Both the position numbers and the translations under genes were made by a program. From positions 62,001 to 126,000 of the forward strand of contig NW_026042459.1 in the NCBI RefSeq assembly GCF_023856365.1: a DNA stretch of 64,000 bases, written 5' to 3'. Shown here in pieces: positions 53,771 through 64,000 of the stretch. Below the pieces are notes generated by a model. The model saw only the letters and a program-made list of their open reading frames with translations. It ran no database searches and was not told where the DNA came from. Numbering within the stretch: position 1 is the stretch's first letter; the number at the start of each line of letters is the position of its first letter. The stretch is from Brienomyrus brachyistius. Lineage: Eukaryota > Chordata > Actinopteri > Osteoglossiformes > Mormyridae.

Positions 53771-53773
<3 letters not shown>
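52057..53773 (+). mobile_element. Possible long solo LTR, copy 2
   Basis: Copy of 2846-4562, same TGTAGGG and CCTTACA ends. Substitutions near 52460, 52599 and 53243. Confidence 0.3.

Positions 53774-53831
<58 letters not shown>
53772..53831. repeat. (CA)n(TA)n microsatellite, copy 2
   Basis: About 14 bp longer than in copy 1. Confidence 0.97.
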
Positions 53832-53834
<3 letters not shown>

Positions 53835-54204
53835 AATAGTAATAAGAATAGTAATAAAGGTGGGATGGAGAAAGCACAGTGTAGGGGAACACAGAGTACA
53901 AACAACCATAAGGAACAAAAACACTCATTACAAGGACATCAAACAACAAAAATTATATCAGCAACAACAATACTAATAATAATAATGTTACAAATAGGTA
54001 TTATATATATGCAGCAGACACACAGCCGTCATCCTACACATATACATGTATATTTCAATCCCCATATCTATAACATACAGAAGTAATAATAATAATGATA
54101 CTGATCGCTCAGCCTCTTATGCGCCCATTCTCATATATGCAAGTGTAGGTGTGAACTGATTTGTCATTGGACGTGCTGGCATTTGATGCTGTCAGGGGAC
54201 GTGA

Positions 54205-54889
54205 CACCGCCCCCCCCCACCCCCGGGCCCAAGGCGAAGGCAGGGGGAACCAGGCAACCGAGGCCACCCTGCCGCCCCCAAGGCACAAGGGCCCACGGCC
54301 ATACATCCCCGAGACAACCAACTGCCCAACCTGATAGGGAGCCCGCGAGGGACTAAGGAGGCGCCAACCCCCGTACAAGGAGGCCCGCAGGGGGGGGACA
54401 GGCGGCAAGCCCCCCACCGAGGAAAGCGGGTCCAGGGCCAAAGGGCCCCATCAACCGGGACTCCCCCCCCCCCCCATATCGCCCCCCAGCAGGACGGATC
54501 GCCGCCCACTGCAGCGACCCGGCACGTCCACCCCCGACACTGCAGGAAGATCTAAGGGGGGCCCATACAAACAAAGTGCCCCCCCCACCCACCCAGGAGC
54601 AGACCCGCGGCGACTTGGGAGCGGTAGACCCCCCGCCCAGCCCAAATCGAACCCCCCAATTCACCTAGAAGGGCCCAGAGCATCCCAAGAGACCCCAGAC
54701 CGCCCGCCAGGGCCCCACCACAGTGCAGCAGAGCCAAGGACCACCCAGCCCGCGGCCCACGACAGGAGGCCGCCCACACCGGCCAGGGCCACCTGCATCT
54801 CCTCCATGATGGATCTTCCACCCAGCGGGCCACCCCACCCGCGCAGGTCCAGAGACAGAGAGTTGGGGGGAGGGGCCCTCAGCCCCCAC
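54205..54889. repeat. GC-rich block, copy 2
   Basis: Copy of 4981-5665, with C-run length differences near 54208 and 54463. Confidence 0.6.
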
Positions 54890-56023
54890 CGCTTCCCCTT
54901 CCCATGTTAGTGTGAAGTGTGCATGTACATGTGTCACAGTGTTGTGTGTTTATGTCTACAATGCATTAAAATTAGTAATTTGTATCTTGGGATATTTATC
55001 TTTAAACCCTGAATTTGTTTTATCCTGAATTTGTGAACATGGAAAAATAGCAGTGAAACTGCATTATAGAAAATTTGCAAAAAAATCCGATACATATTTA
55101 TAATGCACAAATATTCAATATTAGAATTTCAGTGGCATATAAAATTCAAATTGTGATGAGACAGATTTGCTTCCATATGCTTGGCAATGAACTCGATTCT
55201 GATTCCAGTGAGCGTCAACATGGTCTGTCCAGACCAACAAATCTACATCTACCAACAAATGTGCCCAGGATTGAATTAAAATAACTGACCCGTGTAGCCA
55301 AGTCATCTCACCTCACTAATAGACAAAATATTGCTAAAATTATAGTGTTTCTCAATTTTTAACTGAAATATACATTAGCTAATGCTAATATGCTGTGTGA
55401 GCTAGCTAACCGGGCTCGCTATGGTCATATACAAAGTTAAAAACAGCAAACAGACTGGTATATATTCACCCGCTTTTCACCTGCGCAAAGAAAGCACATT
55501 TTAACAGTTTACTTACAGTGTAAGAAGGTTGAAGCTCTGCCCCAAGAGACGTCTCGCTGTCCAACTCAATCTGAATGCGGCCGGCTGTAACCGAGGAACA
55601 GCTTGAAAAGAGCGTGTACCATGTGCACGTTCGCCTAGAATGCGCAGCGGGTCCGCATTTTGACTGTACGAGGTCAGGAGGTGGGCCGTATATTAGGCGC
55701 ATGTCTACTGCTATCTGAGGAAGCACAAGCGTTTTGTTGACAGTCGACCACAACTTTCCCCATTCAGTTATTTGCCAGTCCTGCAAGTACAGCCTCTACA
55801 GGCCTACACCCGCTTTGGCTGTGTCTACAGACACCCCCACGACTTTCAACGCCTTCAGTACATTCTCCTCAACCGACACTGAAAGCAGAAGTGCTATGGG
55901 CTTCGCAAACGGTTAGCCGACATCACTCCTATACGTCCAATGATGACATTCACACTGTGGTGAGCAGTTTGCTGGGACACAGTTAGTAATTGTAGGAAGT
56001 TGTGGCCTACATACCCTTCACAG

Positions 56024-56441
56024 CCCATTCAAGACTGGTTTTGAAGTGTGGATGGCGGAGAAAGTTCTCAAAGCCCTACATTGTCTTTTCCACTCGGCAC
56101 CAGCCAGAACAGAGGACTTCACAGCTGCAACATCATCCTCAAGATCCCCTCTACCTTTCTGTGGCCATTGGTGGCTCGGAAATTTGCCAGCTGTCGAACG
56201 AGCATTGGAAGTCTGGCCCTCTATTGTGAAATATGTGGACCTGGTGAAGTCAAAACAGGTGAAAAGCCCAGGGACATCTTCTTTTGACTGCATTTCTGAA
56301 GCCCGAATGGATCCCCTTTTTCTGGCCAAACTACATTTTTTCATGGCCCAATCACAGGCATTTCAACCATTTCTGACTAAATACCAGACAGGGGTTCCCA
56401 TGATGCCCTTCCTTTGGAAGGACCTGGCAGACCTGATCTGG
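56024..56441 (+). CDS. Exon-like block of unassigned family, copy 2
   Basis: Copy of 6800-7217 with identical predicted product. Acceptor, donor and open frame are all kept. Confidence 0.5.
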
Positions 56442-56839
56442 GTAAATATTCACCACTACAGTAACAACAGCAATAAATGAACATACAAACACGCACATGT
56501 GAACTTAACTCTAATTTTATTTTCAGACTCTCCTTCAAAGCTTCATCATTCATTTCATTACCTAAGACACTGTTAAAGAGTCAAAAGACCAAAAGCTACG
56601 GCATTTGGTATCACACACAAGTCGCATTGGGGGAATGCATTATTTTCATGGATGTCCATTATCTCAAAACTAGAACCAATTCAGCAAAAGATTTTTGAAA
56701 TCAGCACCTTGGTAACCTTAAATCCATTTAAAAAACCTTGGCATATGAAAATCACATTTTTTGTAGACCTGTGTTATTGATTGATTTACAGCATATTTAT
56801 TGTGCATCGCGCCCACGGATCAGACAGCCCATGCACGTG

Positions 56840-56862
56840 CCCTAACCCTAACCCTAACCCTT
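56840..56862. repeat. Interstitial telomere-like repeat, copy 2
   Basis: Same three CCCTAA units as 7616-7638. Confidence 0.8.
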
Positions 56863-57083
56863 CCAGCCGCTGACGGGCGTCATACACGCGCCGTCTGATC
56901 CCGTCCTGTTGCTGTTGTTCCTGCATCGTCATAATTAATGTTGCACCAGGACCATCGTTGCACTTGACCAGTTACCTTGTTTTGCTGTCATATTTTGACG
57001 GCTTTGTGGAAAATACTGGCAAACATGCTGCCAAGTCTACTTAAGTTCTTGTGGGTCATTGTGTCATAATGTGTGGTCAGTTA

Positions 57084-57325
57084 CTCTGCGGTCATTTACT
57101 CTGCGGTCAGTTACTCTGTTCCTTTGCCCTCTTCTGCTCCCCATCTGTGTTATCCTTTGGTTCCTTGTAGTTTGTTGTTTTCCCTGTTTTGCTTTTTTCA
57201 CCCCTCCTGGTCCCTTTACTTAGTACCTCCCCTGTTTTGTTCAGTTTCCTTAATAAATCCCTCTATTGTCCCTGCTCCGTTAGTGGATCATCGCCTCCTT
57301 TTCCCCACCTGCTCCACACTGTGAC
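57084..57325 (+). mobile_element. LTR-like fragment, 3' part, copy 2
   Basis: Copy of 7860-8101. Confidence 0.4.
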
Positions 57326-57922
57326 ACAAAGCAACTTCCAGATGCTGCTTTTCAGGTTCTTACAAATGCTGTACTGCTGCATTCTTCATCTGACTCACAC
57401 ATTTTACTTCACCAGGTTCCTTGCTGGCTAGTTTCAGAAATTTTTGCTGGCTCAGATAACTGAGGAATTTGCATCATTTTATATCATTTCATTAATATTT
57501 TTAGCCATAGCTTGATATTTAATGAGTAGTTAAAGGCTAATTAAGAGTTATTGTTAAGAAGCTATATCACATAATTTTTGTATCTCTCGACTGTTTTCTT
57601 TGTGCTGCGATTATTTGTGTAAAATGTGCTACAAAATACCATATTTAGTTTAGGGCAAGTCATAAGGAGTTATTTACTATCACACTAACAAAAGAAAATG
57701 ACAAATTAGAACTTCAGCACCTGCCTCCAGTATCTTGGTTACTGTTGGATGCATCTGTACAAGGAAGAAAATATGGCAAACATGACAAAGTCTGTTCCAT
57801 GTGGTCGTGTATATCGGGCTTGTTTGGGGACTGATTTCTCCACCTTACTTTACACAGTGGGCTTATTTTGGGCTTGTTTTCAGGGGTGAAGTTGCTTGGG
57901 TTTCTTGTCAGACTTGGCAACT

Positions 57923-58159
57923 GTCCTGCCCTGATCGTCCACTCCTTCCGTGTGCCACGCCCCCCTCGTTAACCCCGTGTGGATTCCCCGTGATCACCAG
58001 CTGTTTCTCATCATTGTCATTAGTCCAATGTATTTAGTCTGCGTTTCAGTTTGTTTCCCTAGTCCAGTCATGAATGTTGTTTTGTCTGTGTTTATAGTAA
58101 ACCTCGCATTTTCCCCGAATCCTCTTGTTCTGCTCTTCTGTCTGTGCTCTCTATGGAAA
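57923..58159 (+). mobile_element. LTR-like fragment, copy 2
   Basis: Copy of 8699-8935. Confidence 0.55.
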
Positions 58160-59468
58160 AACAGCAACACAGGAACAATGCTAGAAGCGTGACTCTTTGT
58201 AGTCCTGCTGACTGTGCATCACACAAGAAAGTATTTAAAAAGATTTATTTAGAATCTAGTTCAGCTAGCGATTAATTAAATTTAACTTAGTCCTGTTGGT
58301 ATGCTAGTTTTAAGTCTAGCTAGCATTAGCTAGCTCATTTCCAGAGAATGGCAAACCTATAGCTTCTAAGCAGATACAGTGGTGTCATGTACTGAATGGT
58401 ACGCTAACCCTTTACTGTAAGAGGAAGTGTATGTTGGATGTTTGTAACTGGGGGGATGAGGCACAAGGGGAACGCTCTGTAGGGACGTAGAATAAAAGCA
58501 GTAATGTTTGAAACTGGTGTCAGTGAGCCTAAGGTTTTCAATAGTGAGAGAAACTGAAATTAACTATCTTTTTTGAGTTATAAAATACATAAACATTCAC
58601 CAGAATGCAGTTCTGCTCATCAGTGTTCAGGATGCAGATTTGCCATTATTACTGATTCTATAAGGCACTAATTCACACAGTGAGTTACAGGACAGAACAG
58701 CCCCACCTGCTGATTTGGTGGAACCATCATCAAAAAGCATTTTTTTCTCCCCATTGCTTTACCCAGAATCTTTCGTCCTCTGGGTTTCAATGTATTTCTT
58801 TCAAAAAAATTACATTTGCTTTCTCGTCCTTTCAAAATATTGATTTTTCAATATGAAAAATTGAAATACAAGAAAACATACATTCACTATTAACATGATA
58901 TTAACTAGTGGTTGCTAGTTTAAGTCCAACTTTCTGTAATTGAAGAGAAGTACCAAAGAAGCAGCCCAAAGACAGGTAAAGCCCCTTCACAGTCAGATAT
59001 TATAACTATACCACCCATATAACCTGTTAGTCATAAACAAACAGACCAGGTGGTGTTTGTCTGGTAGCCCCTAGTAACCTTGCCTGCCCCTTCAGGGTGA
59101 TTCTCTGCCCATTGCTGTATCCAGCATCACCTGTGTAGTTGCCCATTTTCCAGCTGCTCTCTGTCTGCCTAGCAGAGATCTTTGAAGAAGCCAGTTCCAG
59201 GCCCCTGGCAAACCGCAGTCCTCGCCGTCTTCCCCAGCATCTCCTTTATTCTCAGAAGCCCGTTTTGTTGCCCGCCTTTGCCCAGGAGCCCGATTTTTAC
59301 TTCACGTTAGAACACTCATTTTAAGCCATTGATTTATGACACTTAAAGCCAGACAACAAGAAAACGATGACGCAGATCTTTCAGTTTGCATTTTATCGTT
59401 CCAACACAGATATGTCTTTTAAATGGTGAATTTGACTCAAACACTGGCGATTCAGTCATCTCCTGTCC

Positions 59469-59616
59469 AGTCATTTTCCAGCTGACACTGGATACATCTG
59501 CTGAGAAACATTCCCAACATCACTGTGTACCTGGATGACGTCTTAGTGACTGGCAGGTCAGAGGCAGGGAACCTGAAGGATCTGGACCAAATTCTTAAAC
59601 AGATGTCAGAAGCTGG
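59469..59616 (+). pseudogene. Gypsy reverse transcriptase fragment, left part, copy 2
   Basis: Copy of 10245-10392, with the same YxDD block and the same interruption point. Confidence 0.8.
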
Positions 59617-61023
59617 TGTCATGCCCGGCTCGTCTGCTCCTCGTGTGTGCCACGCCCCCTGATTACCCACGTGTACTTCCCCGATTATACCCAGCTGTGT
59701 CTAGTTACTTTGATTAGTCCTGTGTATTTAAGTCCTGGTCTCCCCGGTTTCCCTTGTCCGTCATTGATGTTTGTACGCGTGAGCTATTTCCCGGTCCCCG
59801 TCTTCCTAATTAAACTCCCGTTTTGCCCCGTATTCTGCCTTCCTGCTTCCTGCTTGGCTGCTTACCCGCACGATCGCCTGCCTGCTCGTACCCGATCGTG
59901 ACAGAATGACGGACCCAAAAAAGAAGCGGAGGAAGAGGAGAGCGCAGCCGGAGGAGCTAACAATTCGCCTGGGGGCATGCTCTCTCGCCAGGCTGGGACT
60001 CCTGACTGAGTGCGAGGAGGAGGAACCCCTCCAACTGCAGGATCCGGAGCCGGCCTTTAAAGAGCTACCGTCACCCCGGAGCGATGTTCATTCCGGCCAG
60101 AGCGGCTGGCCAATGGGGGGGCCAGAGCGGTACGGGAAACCATCCCGCGAGTCCCCAGCTTTCTTAAAGGGGCCACGCCCGTTTCACCCGCGGTCCTCGC
60201 TGACCGATACTTCACCCTCCAGGGGCTTTATTGGAGGGTGATGGGAGAACCGGCCCCACAGGCCCCCCTGAAGGGGGAAAGACTCGCCGCACAGCTGGGG
60301 CAGGACTTCGCCTCCTTCTCTCCAGAATCCCATTATTCAGATCTGGAGTGAATGGCTGCAACTTCCGAGCCGCCTCCGCTGCCCCCTGCGGCCCCAGGGC
60401 CCGAGCAGCCGCCTCCGCTGCCCCCTGCGGCCCCAGGGCCCGAGCAGCCGCCTCCGCTGCCCCCTGCGGACCCAGGGCCCGAGCAGCCGCCTCCGCTGCC
60501 CCCTACGGCCACAGGGCCCGAGCAGCCGCCTCCGCTGCCCCCTGCGGCCCCAGGGCCCGAGCATCCGCCTGCAGCAGCTCCAGAGGCACACCCTCCGCCT
60601 GCAGCAGCTCCAGTCCCTTCTCCCCCTGTGACTCCTATGTCCTCACCCCGGCGACATCAACCCCGACCAGGGGTCGGCTTGTCTGTGTCCCGCAAGGGGA
60701 GGGGGCACAGACGCAGGGCTGGGGTCCCGCCCGCCCTGCCCCCTGCCTCGCCTGCGCTGGGGCTCGGTTGGCGCCCGCGGGTCCTGGCCCTCCGGGTCGG
60801 CTGTCGCCTGCGGGTCCCCTTCCGCGGCCTCGTCACCCGGCCTCGCTCCTCCCTCCGGTGTCTGGTCGGTCGCCTGCGGGCTCCCCGACGGCGGCTCCTC
60901 CTGCTCGTGCGCGGCGGACGTCGCCGCCTGCGGCGGCTCCCCCCTTCTCCTTACCCTCGGCCAGGTCCCCTCCAGCTCCCTCGTCCCCTTCCCCGGTGCT
61001 CCCTCCTGCTCCTGCCTTGGCCT
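59617..61023 (+). mobile_element. One-LTR insertion with proline-rich ORFs, copy 2
   Basis: Copy of 10393-11732, with gctgg at 59612-59616 and 61024-61028. It has 67 extra bases near 60875-60941, rich in cggcggctcc, and variant 39-bp repeats (PPTATGPEQ in unit 4). Confidence 0.75.
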
Positions 61024-61391
61024 GCTGGGTTACGTCTTAAGCGTGGCAGGAGTGTTTTTCTACCGTCTCTCAGTGTCACCTACTTTGTTCATAAGACCAG
61101 GACTGAGGGTTTGTCACCAGAGCAAGAAAATGCAAGAACGATTTAGGAAGCCCCCAGTCCAGAGAAGGTGGCTGAGCTCAGGTCATTCCTAGACTTAGTA
61201 AATTATTACAGCAGATTCTAACCTGGTTTAATGCCTCTCTGCCAGTTACTGCAGTGGGCAGCTCAGGAGGCTTTCCAGAAGGAGGAGCTGTGACAGTCAG
61301 CACCACTGCTGGGACATTGAGATCCAGAGAGATGCCATCTCTTCATGTGACGTATCGTCCTGTGGGGTTGGGGCTGTCGGGTCGGGTAGCA
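61024..61391 (+). pseudogene. Gypsy pol fragment, right part, copy 2
   Basis: Copy of 11733-12100 with the same stops. Confidence 0.75.
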
Positions 61392-61518
61392 CTGCTACAC
61401 GGGAAAGGGAGGTTAACGCAGGCAAAGGTGGTCAATATGGAGAAGGATTCCAGTCAGGAAAATGTGGCTCCAGAGGGGGGTGACTTTAAGGCAGAATGTA
61501 TTGAAAAGGATGTATTGG

Positions 61519-61737
61519 TTAGGCTTAATGGTTAGGGAAGCACACTTGTAATTCGAATCCCCGACCAGCAAGACACCACTGAGGTACCCTGAGCAAGGTG
61601 TCGCCCCCAAGCACTGCTCCCTGGGCGCTGAATTAGCTGCCCCCTGCTATGTCACGATGTCACATTTGGGTTAAATGCAGAGGACACATTTCATTTCAGT
61701 GCTGTGATGTGTCAACAATGACAATTAATCACTAAAT
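61519..61737 (+). mobile_element. DANA/Mermaid-like SINE, copy 2
   Basis: Copy of 12228-12446; one c/t change in the gcaaggtg-cgccc body near 61601. Confidence 0.7.
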
Positions 61738-62680
61738 TCTAATTCTAATGCAGTGTTGTTCAATGGGGAAATGAAGCAGTTGCAGTCCTATTAGCAGCAT
61801 AGAGGAGACTGCAAAGTAACAACAGAAGTTACAGTCACTCACATTATACTCATTAACATACAACATCAGGTAAGAGAACTAAGTGCGGGTGTGTGGGGGC
61901 GGCATCTTATCCCAACTCATGGTGGGAAATGTTTCTCTCACACTTACGGCAGCAGAGAAAGACTAGCAATCATTTTTAGGGTGAAATACTTCTATTTGTA
62001 CATGTAAGTACATGTACAGGCAGCTTCTGACAGTCTACACAGACCATAACCCTTTGATGAGTCTTTGCATTGAGTACAAAGGTATCTTGCCCATGGTCTC
62101 TGCAACAACGGAGTACTGAGTGTGACCTTGTCTGCTTACCAGCTCTACATAATGTACAAGGCAGGGTGTGAACAAGCAAATGTGCCTGCATTTCATCATC
62201 TCCCACTTCAGAGACCCCTGACACGTACCGACCACCTGACACTGTGTCTCTGCCGGATAGACTCTCAAATTCTCCAGTGATGGCAAAGCAAGTCAGTGTG
62301 GACAGCGAAAGACCCAGTACAGTCACTGGTACAGAGGTATGTGATGCAGGACTGGAAAACTGAACATGAAAGGTTCATATGGCAGAGAAATGCCAAACGT
62401 TAAGGAGAGGTTAATGAAAACAAAGGGCTGATACAGACAGACCGGTCTGACACGTCCATCAGTGTCAGGAATTCAGGCGAGGCGGGATGTGACCAGACTG
62501 GGCGTGACGGAATGGAGGCTCGACTGACACAACAGTAACTTACTGCCTGCTGAGCTGCATTGCTATTACCGTCCATATGTGAAAATACAGGACATCCGTG
62601 TAAATTCAAAGCAGCGGAATACTGTCCAGTTTATGCTGGCGACTGGTTTTAGTTGGTCTCACATGGCTTGAGATGGTGTA

Positions 62681-62773
62681 AGATGGTCTTAAGTCAAGTT
62701 GGTCTTTATTGTCATTCTTATCCATTTATAGTGCAATACACAGTTAAAACAAAAACAGTGTTTCTCCCGGACC

Positions 62774-62850
<77 letters not shown>

Positions 62851-63823
62851 CGTGTGGTATCAAGACAGTCCCTGAGTGTTCAGTAGTCCGACGGCATGGG
62901 GGAAGAAACTGTTTCTGAGTCTGGTTGTAAAGGCCTTAATGCTCTGGTACCTTTTTCCAGATGCCAAGAGGGTGATAATGTGAGGGGTGGGTGGGATTGT
63001 CCACAATGTTGGTGGCTTTGTGGGTGCAGTGTGGGGTGTGAATGTCCGTGATGGAGGGGAGAGAGACTCCAATGATCTTCTCAGCTCTCCTCACTACCCA
63101 CTGTAGGATCTTGCAGTTCCAAAGCAGACCGTGATGTAGCTGCTTCGGATGCTCTCAGTGGTTCCCCTGTAGAATGTTGTGAGGATGGATAATAGGAGAT
63201 GGACTTTTCTCCGCTTCCACAGAAAATAGAGGTGCTGCTTTCTTGACTATGGAGCTGAGCCTGAGGGACCAGGTGAAGTTCTCCGCCAGATGGATACCAA
63301 GGAATTTGGTTCTCTTGACGATCTCCACGGATGAGCCATCGATGTGCAGCAGAGAGTGGTCACTGCAAGTTCTTCTGAAGTCAACAAGCATCCCAGTCAG
63401 CTGCTACAGAATGATTGTGTTGAATGCTGACCTGAAGTCTATAAAGAGCATTTGGATGTAAGTGTCTTTATTGTCCAGGGGGGTAAAGGCCAGATGGAGG
63501 ATGGTGGTTATGGCATCCGCTGAATGGCTGCGGTGACACATGAACTGCAGGGGGTTCAGTGAGGAGGGCAGCAGGGTCTTGATGAGCCTCATTACAAGCC
63601 TCTCGAAACACTTCATGATGATGGGCGTGAGAGCCACAGGTCAGTAGTCATTGTGGCAGGATGCTGAAGACTTCTTCGGCACAGGGACTATGGTGGTGGC
63701 CTTGAAGCTCCTTGGAACCACAGCATTGCTTTAAACCATGTGTAGTAGGTGTTCAGCATATCTGGGAGGGAGGCAGTTTGCACTGCTGACCGGGTGGTTG
63801 ACGCGACATATTTTCCGATGCAC
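62681..63823 (-). pseudogene. L2-like LINE fragment, copy 2
   Basis: Copy of 13390-14524 with the same internal deletion of the catalytic region. Confidence 0.85.
62775..62848. repeat. (TG)n microsatellite, copy 2
   Basis: 8 bp longer than in copy 1. Confidence 0.97.
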
Positions 63824-64000
63824 GCTCTCTGTCCGCTGGGGGGAGTGTGCTCACCTGTGTGCGTGCACGCGTGTCTGTGCACACGCATCGGGGTGGAGCT
63901 CCGCCATGCGTGATACAGACACAGAGAGAGGTCTGTAAACACGTGACCGTGTAGAGACGAAAAATGACAAGCTGTGTAAATAAGATAAATAACAAAAGGC

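Larger units (their letters stand above)
49212..64000. repeat. Direct duplication, copy 2
   Basis: Copy 2 of the 1-14701 segment. Main differences are a longer (TA)n at 53772-53831, a 67-bp insertion near 60875-60941, a TG repeat 8 bp longer at 62775-62848, and sparse substitutions. The same fragments are broken at the same places as in copy 1. This means a recent duplication or an assembly artefact, not independent insertions. Confidence 0.97.

Overview
The window looks like a teleost (ray-finned fish) nuclear genome. The evidence is vertebrate-type spliced exons, a fish-type NLR immune receptor gene (FISNA-NACHT-LRR-B30.2), and a dense load of fish-type mobile elements: Tc1 transposons, tRNA-derived SINEs with a GGAT tail, DANA-like SINEs, L2-like LINEs, Gypsy and retrovirus-like LTR elements, hAT-like and Harbinger-like remnants, and many CA/TG microsatellites. 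I cannot name the species.

Layout. (1) 1-14701 is copy 1 of a direct duplication. It is transposon-rich and holds one exon-like coding block (6800-7217). (2) 14702-20490 is single-copy in the window and mostly intergenic, with small transposon remnants. (3) 20496-27452 is a nested stack: an old LINE 3' end split by a young 6.16-kb retrovirus-like element (20587-26750) and by a SINE. The retroelement keeps gag, an amber codon, protease and an envelope-position ORF with a calcium-binding EGF-like module, but pol is internally deleted. (4) 27540-28545 is a CA-rich satellite. (5) 29095-48352, minus strand, is one NLR gene. I find 14 exons: three short N-terminal exons, a 1750-nt FISNA-NACHT exon, eight LRR exons of exactly 174 nt, a 47-nt linker exon and a B30.2 exon. 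From the ATG at 48345 they join into a closed frame of 4113 nt (1370 aa plus stop) with consistent splice phases. The LRR part has grown by tandem duplication of a unit of about 1.8-2.0 kb, and different mobile elements have landed in different units. (6) 48727-49156 is a 5'-truncated LINE. (7) 49212-64000 is copy 2 of the duplication, nearly identical to copy 1 and lying 49.2 kb downstream.

How it fits together. The repeat at both edges, with the NLR gene between, fits a tandem array with a period near 49.2 kb, as expected in an expanding NLR cluster; an assembly duplication is the alternative. The receptor would be cytosolic: the N-terminal and FISNA region for signalling, NACHT for nucleotide-dependent oligomerisation, and the LRR and B30.2 parts for ligand sensing. 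Variation is concentrated in the symmetric 174-nt LRR exons and in a 45-bp minisatellite that copies a splice donor beside one of them.
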